Below are positions 26,511 to 34,398 of a stretch of 64,000 bases of DNA, piece by piece; within the stretch, counting starts at the first letter, position 1, and the number at the start of each line of letters is the position of its first letter. The notes beneath the pieces were generated by a model, which saw only the letters and a program-made list of their open reading frames with translations, searched no databases and was not told the DNA's origin. Made by a program: the position numbers and the translations under genes. The stretch is from Methylobacterium sp. J-090 (lineage in GTDB: Bacteria > Pseudomonadota > Alphaproteobacteria > Rhizobiales > Beijerinckiaceae): assembly GCF_022829345.1 (NCBI RefSeq), contig NZ_JAKSXV010000097.1, positions 1 to 64,000 on the forward strand, given 5' to 3'.

Positions 26511-27434
26511 TCAGCGCGCCTTCTTGGTCAGCTTCGCGGCGATCTCGAACATCTCCTCGGGGGCGTAATCCGGGGTGAAGGCGGAGGGCACGCCCGTGAG
26601 CTGATGGATCTTGCCGCCGTCGGGCATGCCCTCGACCACGGTGAGCTCGCCCGGCGGGTCGCCCGGCAGCGCCACTTCGCCGTTGCCCCAGATGCCGGCC
26701 ATCTCCTTGTAGTCGTTCGGGCTGAAGGTATAGAGCCGGCGGTGCGAGCCCTCCTGCAGGTACTTCTGACACTCGGGGATCTTGTCGAGGTTGATGTTCG
26801 GGGTCGGCAGGAACTTCTCCAGCTCGACGCCGGTGATCTTCTTGAGCGCCAGGGCGTAGGCGTGGGCGTGGACCGAGCCGCGCACGAGCAGGTAGCCGCA
26901 GACCTCGCGGCCCGTCGGGTCGGTGAGGGTCTCGTAGACCCGCAGCTTGTGCAGACGGGCGCCGCATTCGAGGTGGAAGTTGTGCAGGAGATCGACCACC
27001 ACGTTGCCGGTCGTCGTGATGAAATCATTGTTCCAGGAGGCGCCGTTGGAATTGACCGGGGTCACGCCGCCGCCGTTCGACAGGAACGCCGCCGCCAGCC
27101 GGATGTCCTTCATGTCCTCGAACGGCGCGCCCGAGATGTCGCCGCCGTCGCCCTTGTCGCCGTCGTTGTCGGGGCCGTTGGCGAGCATGGCGACGCCGTT
27201 GCTCACGAGCTCGACATGGCCGAGTTCCTCGGCCGTGATGGCAGCCACCAGGCTATAGAACGGCCGCAGCTTCGACTTGCTGCGGAAGTTGAAGCTCTGG
27301 AACATGTAGTTGCCCAGTGTCGACATCTCGCCGTACTTGCCGCCGAGCAGTTCCTGCAGGGCGGCCGCCGCGTTGGGATCTTTCCGCTTCGGCGCGGGAA
27401 GCTCGGCCTGTAGCTTGTCGACGCGCATGAACAT
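26511..27434 (-). CDS. Manganese catalase
   Basis: 307 residues. The four-helix ferritin-like core is recognisable: YGEMSTLGNYMFQSFNFRSKSKLRPFY and ITAEELGHVELVSNGVAML supply Glu36, Glu70 and His73, and FHLECGARLHKLRVYE supplies the second Glu/His set. C-terminal FSPNDYKEMAGIWGNGE and the conserved Pro/Gly segment fit non-haem dimanganese catalases that split hydrogen peroxide in the cytoplasm. The start MFMRVDKLQAELP has GGAG eight bases upstream. It diverges from the lactate permease gene across 282 bases. Confidence 0.94.
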   Translation of the reverse strand: MFMRVDKLQAELPAPKRKDPNAAAALQELLGGKYGEMSTLGNYMFQSFNFRSKSKLRPFYSLVAAITAEELGHVELVSNGVAMLANGPDNDGDKGDGGDISGAPFEDMKDIRLAAAFLSNGGGVTPVNSNGASWNNDFITTTGNVVVDLLHNFHLECGARLHKLRVYETLTDPTGREVCGYLLVRGSVHAHAYALALKKITGVELEKFLPTPNINLDKIPECQKYLQEGSHRRLYTFSPNDYKEMAGIWGNGEVALPGDPPGELTVVEGMPDGGKIHQLTGVPSAFTPDYAPEEMFEIAAKLTKKAR

Positions 27435-27716
27435 GAGGTGATCTCCGGTCCCGGGTTGGGACATGTCCCGGGGGAACCGGGCCGCGTCGGGCATGTTCCG
27501 CCGTTGCGCCATGATCACGCAGGATCGGCCACGCTTGGAACCTTCGGCCGGAGGATCGGGGGCGCCCGTTGCGTCCCCGGGGCCGGCCGGTGGTGTCCCG
27601 CCCGCAACTGCCTCTGAATACTGAATGAACCCGCGTTGAGCCGGGTCCGGGCGTCTGCTAGCAACGGGACCAAGGCCCCGGCGGGAGATCGGGGTCACCT
27701 TGGGAGGACGCAGGCC
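27435..27716. promoter_or_regulatory. Divergent region between Mn-catalase and lactate permease
   Basis: This 282-base gap must hold both promoters. No obvious palindromic operator or confident -35/-10 pair was found by eye. Confidence 0.4.
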
Positions 27717-29420
27717 GTGAACACCGTCACCACCTGGAATCAGGTCTACGACCCGTTCGGGAGCCCCTGGCTCTCGACGCTGGCTGCCTCGCTGCCGGTC
27801 ATCGCCCTGCTCGGCATGATCGCCAGCGGCAAGGTCCAGGCTCACATCGCCGCCGTGCTCTCCCTCGTGCTGGCGTTCTGCGTCGCCGTCTTCCTGTTCG
27901 GCATGCCCGCCGGCCTCGCCACCCGCGCCTCCGCCTACGGCGTGGCGCTCGGCCTGTTCCCCATCGGCTGGATCATCCTCAACGTCATCTTTCTCTACCG
28001 CCTGACGGTGGAGAAGGGGTGGTTCGCCACCCTGCAGCAATCGGTGGCGGGCATCACCACCGACCGGCGCCTGCAGCTCCTGCTCGTCGCCTTCGCCTTC
28101 GGGGCGTTCTTCGAGGGCGCCGGCGGCTTCGGCACCCCGGTGGCGGTGACCGGCGCCATCCTCATCGGGCTGGGCTTCTCGCCGCTCGCGGCGTCCGGCC
28201 TCTCGCTCATCGCCAACACCGCCCCCGTGGCCTACGGCGCGCTGGGCGCGCCCATCCAGGGCCTCGCCTCGGTGACGGGCTACGACCCCTACATCCTCGG
28301 CGCGATGATCGGCCGGCAATTGCCGTTCTTCTCGGTGCTGGTGCCGTTCTGGCTCATCTGGGTGTTCGCGGGCTTTCGCGGCATGCTCCAGATCTGGCCG
28401 GCGATCCTCGTCTGCGGCGGCTCGTTCGCCCTCGCCCAGTTCGGCATCTCGAACTACGTCAATCCGTGGATCGTCGATATCGGCGCGGCCCTGATCTCCA
28501 TGGGCGCCCTGGTGCTGTTCCTGCGCTTCTGGCGCCCGGCCACCATCTGGACCTCGCCGGCCCTGCGCGGCAACGATCCCTCCATCGGCTTCGTCACCGC
28601 CGCCGGCGGCGCCAAGGTGGCCCCGACGGGCGCCGGCGTGCGCACCGCCTCGTCCTCCGAAATCCTGATGGCCTGGGTGCCGTGGATCATCCTCTCGGTG
28701 ATCGTGGCGATCTGGGGCACGGGCTGGTTCAAGGCCATCGTCAACCCGATCTTCACCTGGAAATACGAGGTTCCGGGCCTCCACAACGTCATCATGAAGG
28801 TGCCGCCGGTGGTGGCGACCGCCCACCCGGAAGCCGCCGTCTTCGCCTTCACCTACATGTCCTACACCGGCACCGGCGTGCTGTTCGCCGCCATCCTGTC
28901 GGGCCTGCTCATGCGGTTCTCGCCGTGGCGCCTCGTGACCGCCTACATCGAGACCATCTGGGTCCTGCGCTACTCGCTCATCACCATCTCGGCGATGCTC
29001 GCCCTCGGCGTCCTCACCCGCTACGCCGGCGTCGACGCGACGCTCGGTCTGGCGTTCGCCGGCACCGGCATCCTCTACCCGTTCTTCGGCACGCTGCTCG
29101 GCTGGTTGGGCGTGGCCCTGACGGGCTCCGACACCGCGTCGAACGTCCTGTTCGGCGGACTCCAAAAAATCACGTCGGAGCAGCTCGGCCTGTCGGGCAT
29201 CCTCATGGCCTCGGCGAACTCGTCGGGCGGCGTCATGGGCAAGATGATCGACGCCCAGTCCATCGTCGTCGCCTCCACGGCCACGGGGTATTTCGGCCAG
29301 GAGGGCAAGATCCTGCGCTTCGTGTTCTGGCACTCCATCGTGCTCGCCTGCCTCGTCGGCTGCCTCGTGATGCTCCAGGCCTACGTCTACCCGTTCACCG
29401 CCATGGTGATTCACCCCTAA
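27717..29420 (+). CDS. lctP: L-lactate permease (LctP family)
   Basis: About 567 residues and 12 or more hydrophobic helices. Family stretches include WNQVYDPFGSPWLSTLAASLPVI, AFFEGAGGFGTPVAVTGAILIGLGFSPLAASGLSLIANTAPVAYGALGAPI and LTGSDTASNVLFGGLQKITSEQLGL. It imports lactate (and often glycolate) by proton symport. The GTG start at 27717 is preceded by GGGAGGA. The gene ends at a strong terminator. No lactate dehydrogenase gene is in the window. Confidence 0.94.
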   Translation: MNTVTTWNQVYDPFGSPWLSTLAASLPVIALLGMIASGKVQAHIAAVLSLVLAFCVAVFLFGMPAGLATRASAYGVALGLFPIGWIILNVIFLYRLTVEKGWFATLQQSVAGITTDRRLQLLLVAFAFGAFFEGAGGFGTPVAVTGAILIGLGFSPLAASGLSLIANTAPVAYGALGAPIQGLASVTGYDPYILGAMIGRQLPFFSVLVPFWLIWVFAGFRGMLQIWPAILVCGGSFALAQFGISNYVNPWIVDIGAALISMGALVLFLRFWRPATIWTSPALRGNDPSIGFVTAAGGAKVAPTGAGVRTASSSEILMAWVPWIILSVIVAIWGTGWFKAIVNPIFTWKYEVPGLHNVIMKVPPVVATAHPEAAVFAFTYMSYTGTGVLFAAILSGLLMRFSPWRLVTAYIETIWVLRYSLITISAMLALGVLTRYAGVDATLGLAFAGTGILYPFFGTLLGWLGVALTGSDTASNVLFGGLQKITSEQLGLSGILMASANSSGGVMGKMIDAQSIVVASTATGYFGQEGKILRFVFWHSIVLACLVGCLVMLQAYVYPFTAMVIHP

Positions 29421-29424
29421 GGAA

Positions 29425-29475
29425 GCCCCGGCGCTCGGGAAACAGCCCGCTCCGGTTCGCCGGGGCGGGTTTTTT
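29425..29475 (+). terminator. Intrinsic terminator after lctP
   Basis: GCCCCGGCG (29425-29433) pairs with CGCCGGGGC (29458-29466), followed by GGG and a run of six T. An inner CCCGC/GCGGG alternative stem also leads into the T-run. Confidence 0.85.
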
Positions 29476-29621
29476 CGTGAGCGGGCCTTCTCATGAGCGG
29501 GTCTTTTCCTGGACGGTGTCCGGCCGGGCTCCCGGACAGTGTGGCCGGATCGTCCGGCGCCGTCGCTGTCGCGGGGGCGGGGCGGCGGCTATCGCCGGGG
29601 TTCCATGCGAAAGGGACCCCG

Positions 29622-30494
29622 ATGCCACGGACGACGCGAGGATGGGGCAGCGGGCTCCTCGGCATCCTCATCTTCAGCGCCTCCCTGCCAGCGACCCGGG
29701 CCGCCGTCGGGGGGTTTTCGCCCCTGTTCCTCACTGCGGCGCGGGCGGTGATCGCCGCGACCCTCGGTGCGGGGCTGCTCCTGGCCCTGCGCCAGACGCG
29801 GCCGGGGCGGAGCGACCTCGCCGCCCTGGCGCTCGTGGCCGTCGGGGTCGTGGTCGGCTTCCCGCTGTTCACGGCGCTGGCGCTCCAGCACGTCACCGCC
29901 GCCCATTCGGTGGTGTTCGTCGGCCTGCTGCCGCTCGCCACCGCCGGGTTCGGCGTCCTGCGCGGCGGCGAGCGGCCGCGCCCGGCCTTCTGGCTGTTCT
30001 CCGCCGCCGGTGCGGCCACGGTGGCGGGCTTCGCCCTCACCCAGAATGGTGCCTTCGAAGGCGGCGATGCGTCCGTGGGCGACCTCCTGATGCTCGCCGC
30101 CATCCTGCTCTGCGGCCTCGGCTACGCCGAGGGGGCGACCCTGTCGCGGCGGCTGGGCGGCTGGCAGGTCATCTCGTGGGCCCTCGTCCTCGCCCTGCCG
30201 GTGATGGCGGCCCTGGCGCTCGCGACCCTGCCGACGTCGTGGCGCGGGATCGGCTGGCCGGCCTGGACCGGGCTCGCCTACGTCTCGGTGTTCAGCATGC
30301 TCGTCGGCTTCGTGTTCTGGTATCGCGGGCTGGCGCTCGGGGGAATCGCGGGCGTCGGGCAGCTGCAGCTGCTCCAGCCGTTCTTCGGCCTGGCGCTGGC
30401 CGGGCTCCTCCTGCACGAGCCCGTCGCCTGGACCATGCTGGCGGCGGCCGGCCTCGTCGTCCTGTGCGTGGCGGGGGCGAAACGGTTCGCGTAA
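29622..30494 (+). CDS. EamA/DMT-family transporter
   Basis: About 290 residues with ten predicted membrane helices in two EamA repeats, e.g. AVGGFSPLFLTAARAVIAATLGAGLLLAL in the first and FSMLVGFVFWYRGLALGGIAGVGQLQLLQPFFGLALAGLLLHEP in the second, the classic end of EamA domains. It probably exports small metabolites. The ATG at 29622 has AAGGGA upstream; the frame is open from 29493 without a good start. Confidence 0.88.
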   Translation: MPRTTRGWGSGLLGILIFSASLPATRAAVGGFSPLFLTAARAVIAATLGAGLLLALRQTRPGRSDLAALALVAVGVVVGFPLFTALALQHVTAAHSVVFVGLLPLATAGFGVLRGGERPRPAFWLFSAAGAATVAGFALTQNGAFEGGDASVGDLLMLAAILLCGLGYAEGATLSRRLGGWQVISWALVLALPVMAALALATLPTSWRGIGWPAWTGLAYVSVFSMLVGFVFWYRGLALGGIAGVGQLQLLQPFFGLALAGLLLHEPVAWTMLAAAGLVVLCVAGAKRFA

Positions 30495-30525
30495 GCGCGG
30501 CGCGATCTGGTAGGATGGCGCCGCC

Positions 30526-31077
30526 ATGTTCAACCTCGCCGCACGCTACTCCCTCGCCAAGCTCCCCCCGGTGGAGTCCGCCCGCCTGCGCCTCGGCCCC
30601 CTGGCGCCGGGGGACGCCGAGGCCGTGCGGGCGCTCACCGACGATCCGGCCATCACCGGCGCCATCGATTTCCTGCCTAACCCCTTCACCCTGGCGGCGG
30701 CGCGTCAGCTCATCGGCCCGGCGAAGATCAAAAACGACTGCTTCCTCGGTGCCCGCGCGCGGGGAGGGGCGGGGGACGGGCTGCGGGATGGCGACCTCGT
30801 GGCCATCGTCGGCCTGCACCTGCGCGGCGACCACGCCGTCGAGCTCGGCTACTGGGTCGGGGGGGCGGCCCGGGGCCAGGGCTACGGCGCCGAGGCCGTG
30901 ACCGCCGCCATCGGCCTCCTGCGCCAGCGCTTTCCCCACCGCTTCGTCGTCGCCGAGTGCCGCCCGGAGAACGCCGCCTCGCGCGGCCTGCTCCTCAAGG
31001 TCGGCTTTCGCGATACGGGCGACGAGGGCCACCGGCCGGGGCGGCGGATTTTTACGTATGAGCCGAAACCCGATTGA
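30526..31077 (+). CDS. GNAT N-acetyltransferase (RimJ/RimL type)
   Basis: 183 residues. LRLGPLAPGDAEAVRALTDDP starts the fold, VELGYWVGGAARGQGYGAEAV is the acetyl-CoA-binding motif A (R/Q-G-x-G-Y/A), and AECRPENAASRGLLLKVGFRDTG the C-terminal motif. It would acetylate an amine on a protein N-terminus or small molecule; substrate unknown. It follows the transporter gene by 31 bases and may be co-transcribed. Confidence 0.9.
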   Translation: MFNLAARYSLAKLPPVESARLRLGPLAPGDAEAVRALTDDPAITGAIDFLPNPFTLAAARQLIGPAKIKNDCFLGARARGGAGDGLRDGDLVAIVGLHLRGDHAVELGYWVGGAARGQGYGAEAVTAAIGLLRQRFPHRFVVAECRPENAASRGLLLKVGFRDTGDEGHRPGRRIFTYEPKPD

Positions 31078-31131
31078 TCTTGGGAGATCGAGGAGCCCGT
31101 CGCGCGCCCTCGATCTGGAGAGATCAATCGG
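31069..31131. terminator. Long inverted repeat, likely bidirectional terminator
   Basis: CCGATTGATCT at the 5' end pairs with AGATCAATCGG at the 3' end, and inside it GATCGAGG pairs with CCTCGATC. It overlaps the 3' ends of the convergent acetyltransferase and antitoxin genes. Confidence 0.75.
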
Positions 31132-31501
31132 TCTCGGCCGCCGCTTTCCCAAGGCTCGTCCAATCGATGCCCAAGGCGCGCATGGCGGCTTCCGGCTCCC
31201 GGTCGAAGATGGTGAGGAGCGAGCGCGCGGCCGGGTCTGGCACCTTCCGGCCCTGCTCCCAATTCCGGTAGGTCGTCACCGGGACACCGAGCGCATCGGC
31301 GAAACGCTGCTGCGTGACGCCGAGCTTTTTCCGGATGTCGGCCGGTGCGAGCGCGAGGACGTACCCGGTCGGCGTGGCGTCCGGGTCGCCCCCGTCCTCG
31401 CGGGTGTGGCGTCTGATGTCGGCCTCGGTCGTGGCTTCGATCGTTTCGCGGTTGACCTGCGGACGGTTCATCCGAAGCTGATCGAGGCCGATGCGTGCCA
31501 T
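31124..31501 (-). CDS. XRE-family antitoxin (HigA-like), partner of a BrnT toxin
   Basis: 125 residues. An N-terminal extension rich in charged residues (EATTEADIRRHTREDGGD) precedes an HTH (ADIRKKLGVTQQRFADALGVPVTTYRNWEQGRKVPDPAARSLL) and the tail FDREPEAAMRALGI. It should bind DNA and neutralise the upstream toxin. Its start overlaps the toxin gene by 34 bases, so the two are co-translated. A perfect inverted repeat upstream of the toxin is a candidate operator. A truncated relative lies at 14932-15141. Confidence 0.85.
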   Translation of the reverse strand: MARIGLDQLRMNRPQVNRETIEATTEADIRRHTREDGGDPDATPTGYVLALAPADIRKKLGVTQQRFADALGVPVTTYRNWEQGRKVPDPAARSLLTIFDREPEAAMRALGIDWTSLGKAAAETD

Positions 31502-31752
31502 ACTTGGCGCTCCCTGCGGTTGGCGCGGCGGGCCGAGATGATCCACCGCACGGAGCCGCGATCCGTGAAGGTGACGTGATAGAGATCGCCGTCGATCTCC
31601 CCGAGGGCGTTCTGGCGAACCTCGCCGTAATCGCGCCGGTCGTCGGACTTCACGAGGGTGCGCCCCAGGAAGATCAGGGCGGCGAAGTCGAAGCCGAACC
31701 CGCGCTCCACGAGGTTTCGGTTCGACTTCTCGTCGTGCCAGTCGAAGTCCAT
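31468..31752 (-). CDS. BrnT-family ribonuclease toxin
   Basis: 94 residues: MDFDWHDEKSNRNLVERGFGFDFAALIFLGRTLVKSDDRRDYGEVRQNALGEIDGDLYHVTFTDRGSVRWIISARRANRRERQVW. The FDWHDEKSNRNLVERG start, RRDYGE and RWIISARRANRRER motifs are BrnT hallmarks, including the basic C-terminal catalytic patch. BrnT toxins cleave RNA. Here the partner is an HTH protein rather than the usual ribbon-helix-helix BrnA. Confidence 0.85.
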   Translation of the reverse strand: MDFDWHDEKSNRNLVERGFGFDFAALIFLGRTLVKSDDRRDYGEVRQNALGEIDGDLYHVTFTDRGSVRWIISARRANRRERQVWHASASISFG

Positions 31753-31761
31753 GGGTTTTTC

Positions 31762-31809
31762 TACGCCCAGGGCTCATAAGATGCAAGGAAGTTATGCGCC
31801 CTGGGCGTA
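31762..31809. promoter_or_regulatory. Candidate operator of the BrnT/XRE pair
   Basis: Perfect 12-bp inverted arms TACGCCCAGGGC (31762-31773) and GCCCTGGGCGTA (31798-31809) are separated by 24 AT-richer bases just upstream of the toxin start. The 36-bp centre spacing suggests two bound repressor units flanking or covering the promoter. Confidence 0.6.
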
Positions 31810-31860
31810 TGTTCGCCCTATCGTACAAGTCTGGCGCGACAGGGCAGCGTAAGCGCCCGC

Positions 31861-33279
31861 CTATTCCGCCGCCATCCGCGCCCCGTCCGCCCCGATCCAC
31901 GCCGCCAGATCCGCCCGGCCGCGATCCGTCAGGGCCTTCTTCTTGGCGACCGCCTTTTCCGGCCCGCGCAGGCGCTGGCCGGCCTCGCCCTTCGGCGCGT
32001 GCTCGAGGGGCGGAAACAGGCCGAAATTGACGTTCATCGGCTGGAACGAGCGCGGGGCGCCGGCATCCTCGGCCGCGATGTGGCCGCCGGTGATGTGGCC
32101 GATGAGGGCCCCGAGCGCCGTGGTGGCGGGGAGCGGCGCCAGGGTCCGCCCCTGCGCCTCGGCCACGGCGAAGCGCCCGGCCATGAGGCCGATGGCGGCG
32201 CTCTCGACGTAGCCCTCGCAGCCGGTGATCTGGCCGGCGAAACGCAGGGACGGCCGCGCCTTGAGGCGCAGGGTCGCGTCGAGGAGGCGGGGGCTGTCGA
32301 GGTAGGTGTTGCGGTGCAGGCCGCCGAGGCGCGCGAACTCGGCGTTCTCGAGGCCCGGAATCGAGCGGAACACCCGAACCTGCTCGGAATAGGTCAGCTT
32401 CGTCTGGAACCCGACCATGTTGTAGAGGGTGCCGAGCGCGTTGTCCTGGCGCAGCTGGACGATGGCGCAGGCCTTCACCGTCGGGTTGTGCGGGTTCGTG
32501 AGCCCCACGGGCTTCATCGGTCCGTGGCGCAGGGTCTCGGGGCCGCGTGTCGCCATCACCTCGATGGGCAGGCAGCCGTCGAAGTAGGGGGTCGAGGCCT
32601 CCCACTCCTTGAACCCGATCTTGTCGCCGTCGATCAGCGCCTGGATGAACGCGTCGTACTGGTCGCGGTCCATCGGACAGTTGATGTAGTCGGCGCCGGT
32701 GCCGCCGGGGCCGACCTTGTCGTAGCGCGACTGGAACCACGCCTTGTCCATGTCGATGGAGTCGCGGTGGACGATGGGCGCGATGGCGTCGAAGAACGCG
32801 AGGGCGTCCGCACCCGTGAGGTCGCGGATGGCTTGCGCCAGGGACGGGGCGGTGAGCGGCCCGGTGGCGACGATGGTCCGGCCCCACGCCTCCGGCGGCA
32901 GGCCTTCGACCTCCTCGCGAACGATGGTCACCAGCGGATGGGCTTCGAGGGCGGCGGTGACGGCGGCGGCGAAGCCGTTGCGGTCGACGGCCAGCGCCCC
33001 GCCGGCCGGCACCTGATGGGCGTCGGCGGCTCTGAGAATGAGCGAGCCGAGGGTGCGCATCTCCTGGTGCAGCAGCCCGACGGCGTTGCCGTTGGCGTCG
33101 TCGGAGCGGAACGAGTTCGAGCAGACGAGCTCGGCCAGATCCTGGCCGTGATGGGCCTCGGTGCCGCGCACCGGGCGCATCTCGTGGAGCACCACCGGAT
33201 GGCCGGCCTCGGCGATCTGCCAGGCGGCCTCCGAGCCCGCGAGGCCGCCGCCGACGATGTGGATTGCTGTGTCCGTCAT
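31861..33279 (-). CDS. trmFO: Folate/FAD-dependent tRNA (uracil-54-C5)-methyltransferase TrmFO
   Basis: 472 residues. The FAD-binding GGGLAGSEAAW (10-20), ELVCSNSFRSDD with a conserved Cys, FDGCLPIEVMATRG with the second conserved Cys, and QITGCEGYVESAAIGLMAGRFA are TrmFO signatures. It makes ribothymidine at position 54 of tRNA using methylene-tetrahydrofolate. It diverges from the BrnT/XRE pair only by strand-parallel spacing of about 108 bases and is probably an independent unit. Confidence 0.95.
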   Translation of the reverse strand: MTDTAIHIVGGGLAGSEAAWQIAEAGHPVVLHEMRPVRGTEAHHGQDLAELVCSNSFRSDDANGNAVGLLHQEMRTLGSLILRAADAHQVPAGGALAVDRNGFAAAVTAALEAHPLVTIVREEVEGLPPEAWGRTIVATGPLTAPSLAQAIRDLTGADALAFFDAIAPIVHRDSIDMDKAWFQSRYDKVGPGGTGADYINCPMDRDQYDAFIQALIDGDKIGFKEWEASTPYFDGCLPIEVMATRGPETLRHGPMKPVGLTNPHNPTVKACAIVQLRQDNALGTLYNMVGFQTKLTYSEQVRVFRSIPGLENAEFARLGGLHRNTYLDSPRLLDATLRLKARPSLRFAGQITGCEGYVESAAIGLMAGRFAVAEAQGRTLAPLPATTALGALIGHITGGHIAAEDAGAPRSFQPMNVNFGLFPPLEHAPKGEAGQRLRGPEKAVAKKKALTDRGRADLAAWIGADGARMAAE

Positions 33280-33310
33280 CGCCTCGGGATAGACCCGCGC
33301 GCCGGCCGGA

Positions 33311-34285
33311 TCAATGCAGGGGCGGGGAGACCAGGAAGCGCTCGCGGTTGGCCGAGGTCACCGCGAGCTTGATGGTCTGGCCGTCGCGCCGGATGGTGAG
33401 GGGCACCCGCACGCCGGCCTCGCCCAGCGCCCAGACCTGCCGGAAGAAGCCGGCAAGGTCCGCCACCGGCTCGCCCGCCACGGCCGCGACCACGTCGCCG
33501 GGGCGCAGATCCGCCGCCTCCGCCGGTCCGTCGTCGGCGAGCCCCATGACCACGACGGCGTCGTCGCCGTCGCTGGCGTAGAGGCCGAGCCACGGCCGGG
33601 GCGCCCGGTCGGCCCGGCCCCGCGTCACGAGGTCGTCGAGGATCGGGGTCAGGAGGTCGATGGGCACGATCATGTTGATGGTCTTCGGGCCCTCCGCCGT
33701 GCCCTGCTGGAGCTGGAGCGAGCCGATGCCCAGCAGCTCGCCCTTGCCGCCGATGAGGGCGGCGCCGCCCCAATGCGGGTGGGCCGGGGCGGTGAACAGG
33801 GCCTCGTCGAGGACGTATTCCCAGTAGCCGGCGAATTCCTGCCGGGCGACGATCTCCACGGCGACGCTGCGCTGGCGCCCGCCGACGCCGGCGACGATGG
33901 CCCGGTCGCCGATCTTCACGCCGCCCGAACGCCCGAGCGGCATGGAGGGCAGGCCGAGGCTGCCGAGCGCCTGGACGAGGCCGAAGCCCGTCACCGCATC
34001 GTAGCCGACGACGTGGCCCGGCACGGAGCGCCCGTCATGGGTGGTGAGCCAGACGGTGTCGGCCTCGGTGACGAGGTAGCCGATGGTGACCACGAGGCCG
34101 TCGTCGCCGATGACGACGCCGTTGCCGGCCCGCTCGGTACCCAGCGTCTCCGCCGTGAAGGCCTCATCCGGCACCCGGGTCGAGAGGGCGACGATGGCGG
34201 TCAGGGTCTGCGCGAGGTCGAAGGCGTAGTCGGCGGCCCTGGGCTGCACGGATGTGGGGATCTTCCAGTCTCCGGGCGTGGCCAT
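33311..34285 (-). CDS. HtrA/S1C-like protein with PDZ domain lacking catalytic residues
   Basis: About 324 residues. The trypsin-like fold is recognisable (ERAGNGVVIGDDGLVVTIGYLVTEADTVWLTTHDGRSVPGHVVGYDAVTGFGLVQALG) and a PDZ domain follows (WLGLYASDGDDAVVVMGLADDGPAEAADLRPGDVVAAVAGEPV). The catalytic His site reads TIGYLVTE, the Asp site DAVTGFGL, and the Ser motif GNSGGPL reads HPHWGGAAL, so none of the triad remains by my alignment. No signal peptide is seen. It may act as a binding or chaperone protein. It lies 31 bases upstream of trmFO on the same strand. Confidence 0.85.
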   Translation of the reverse strand: MATPGDWKIPTSVQPRAADYAFDLAQTLTAIVALSTRVPDEAFTAETLGTERAGNGVVIGDDGLVVTIGYLVTEADTVWLTTHDGRSVPGHVVGYDAVTGFGLVQALGSLGLPSMPLGRSGGVKIGDRAIVAGVGGRQRSVAVEIVARQEFAGYWEYVLDEALFTAPAHPHWGGAALIGGKGELLGIGSLQLQQGTAEGPKTINMIVPIDLLTPILDDLVTRGRADRAPRPWLGLYASDGDDAVVVMGLADDGPAEAADLRPGDVVAAVAGEPVADLAGFFRQVWALGEAGVRVPLTIRRDGQTIKLAVTSANRERFLVSPPLH

Positions 34286-34398
34286 GGGGGGTCTTTCCTG
34301 CCGTCGTCGTTCCGCGAGACCGGGAGATAGGTCGCCGGCCCCCCTTTCGACAGGCTGGGGCGGCGTCTTCCTCACGGGGACACCGCCCGAGGCTGCCC

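Noticed and set aside
27435..29414. Minus-strand open frame extending the Mn-catalase by 660 residues
   Set aside because: It is Gly/Glu/Arg-rich antisense of lctP; the catalase start with a ribosome site is at 27434.
28019..30901. 960-codon plus-strand frame across lctP and the DMT gene
   Set aside because: Arg/Pro/His-rich out-of-frame shadow of three real genes.
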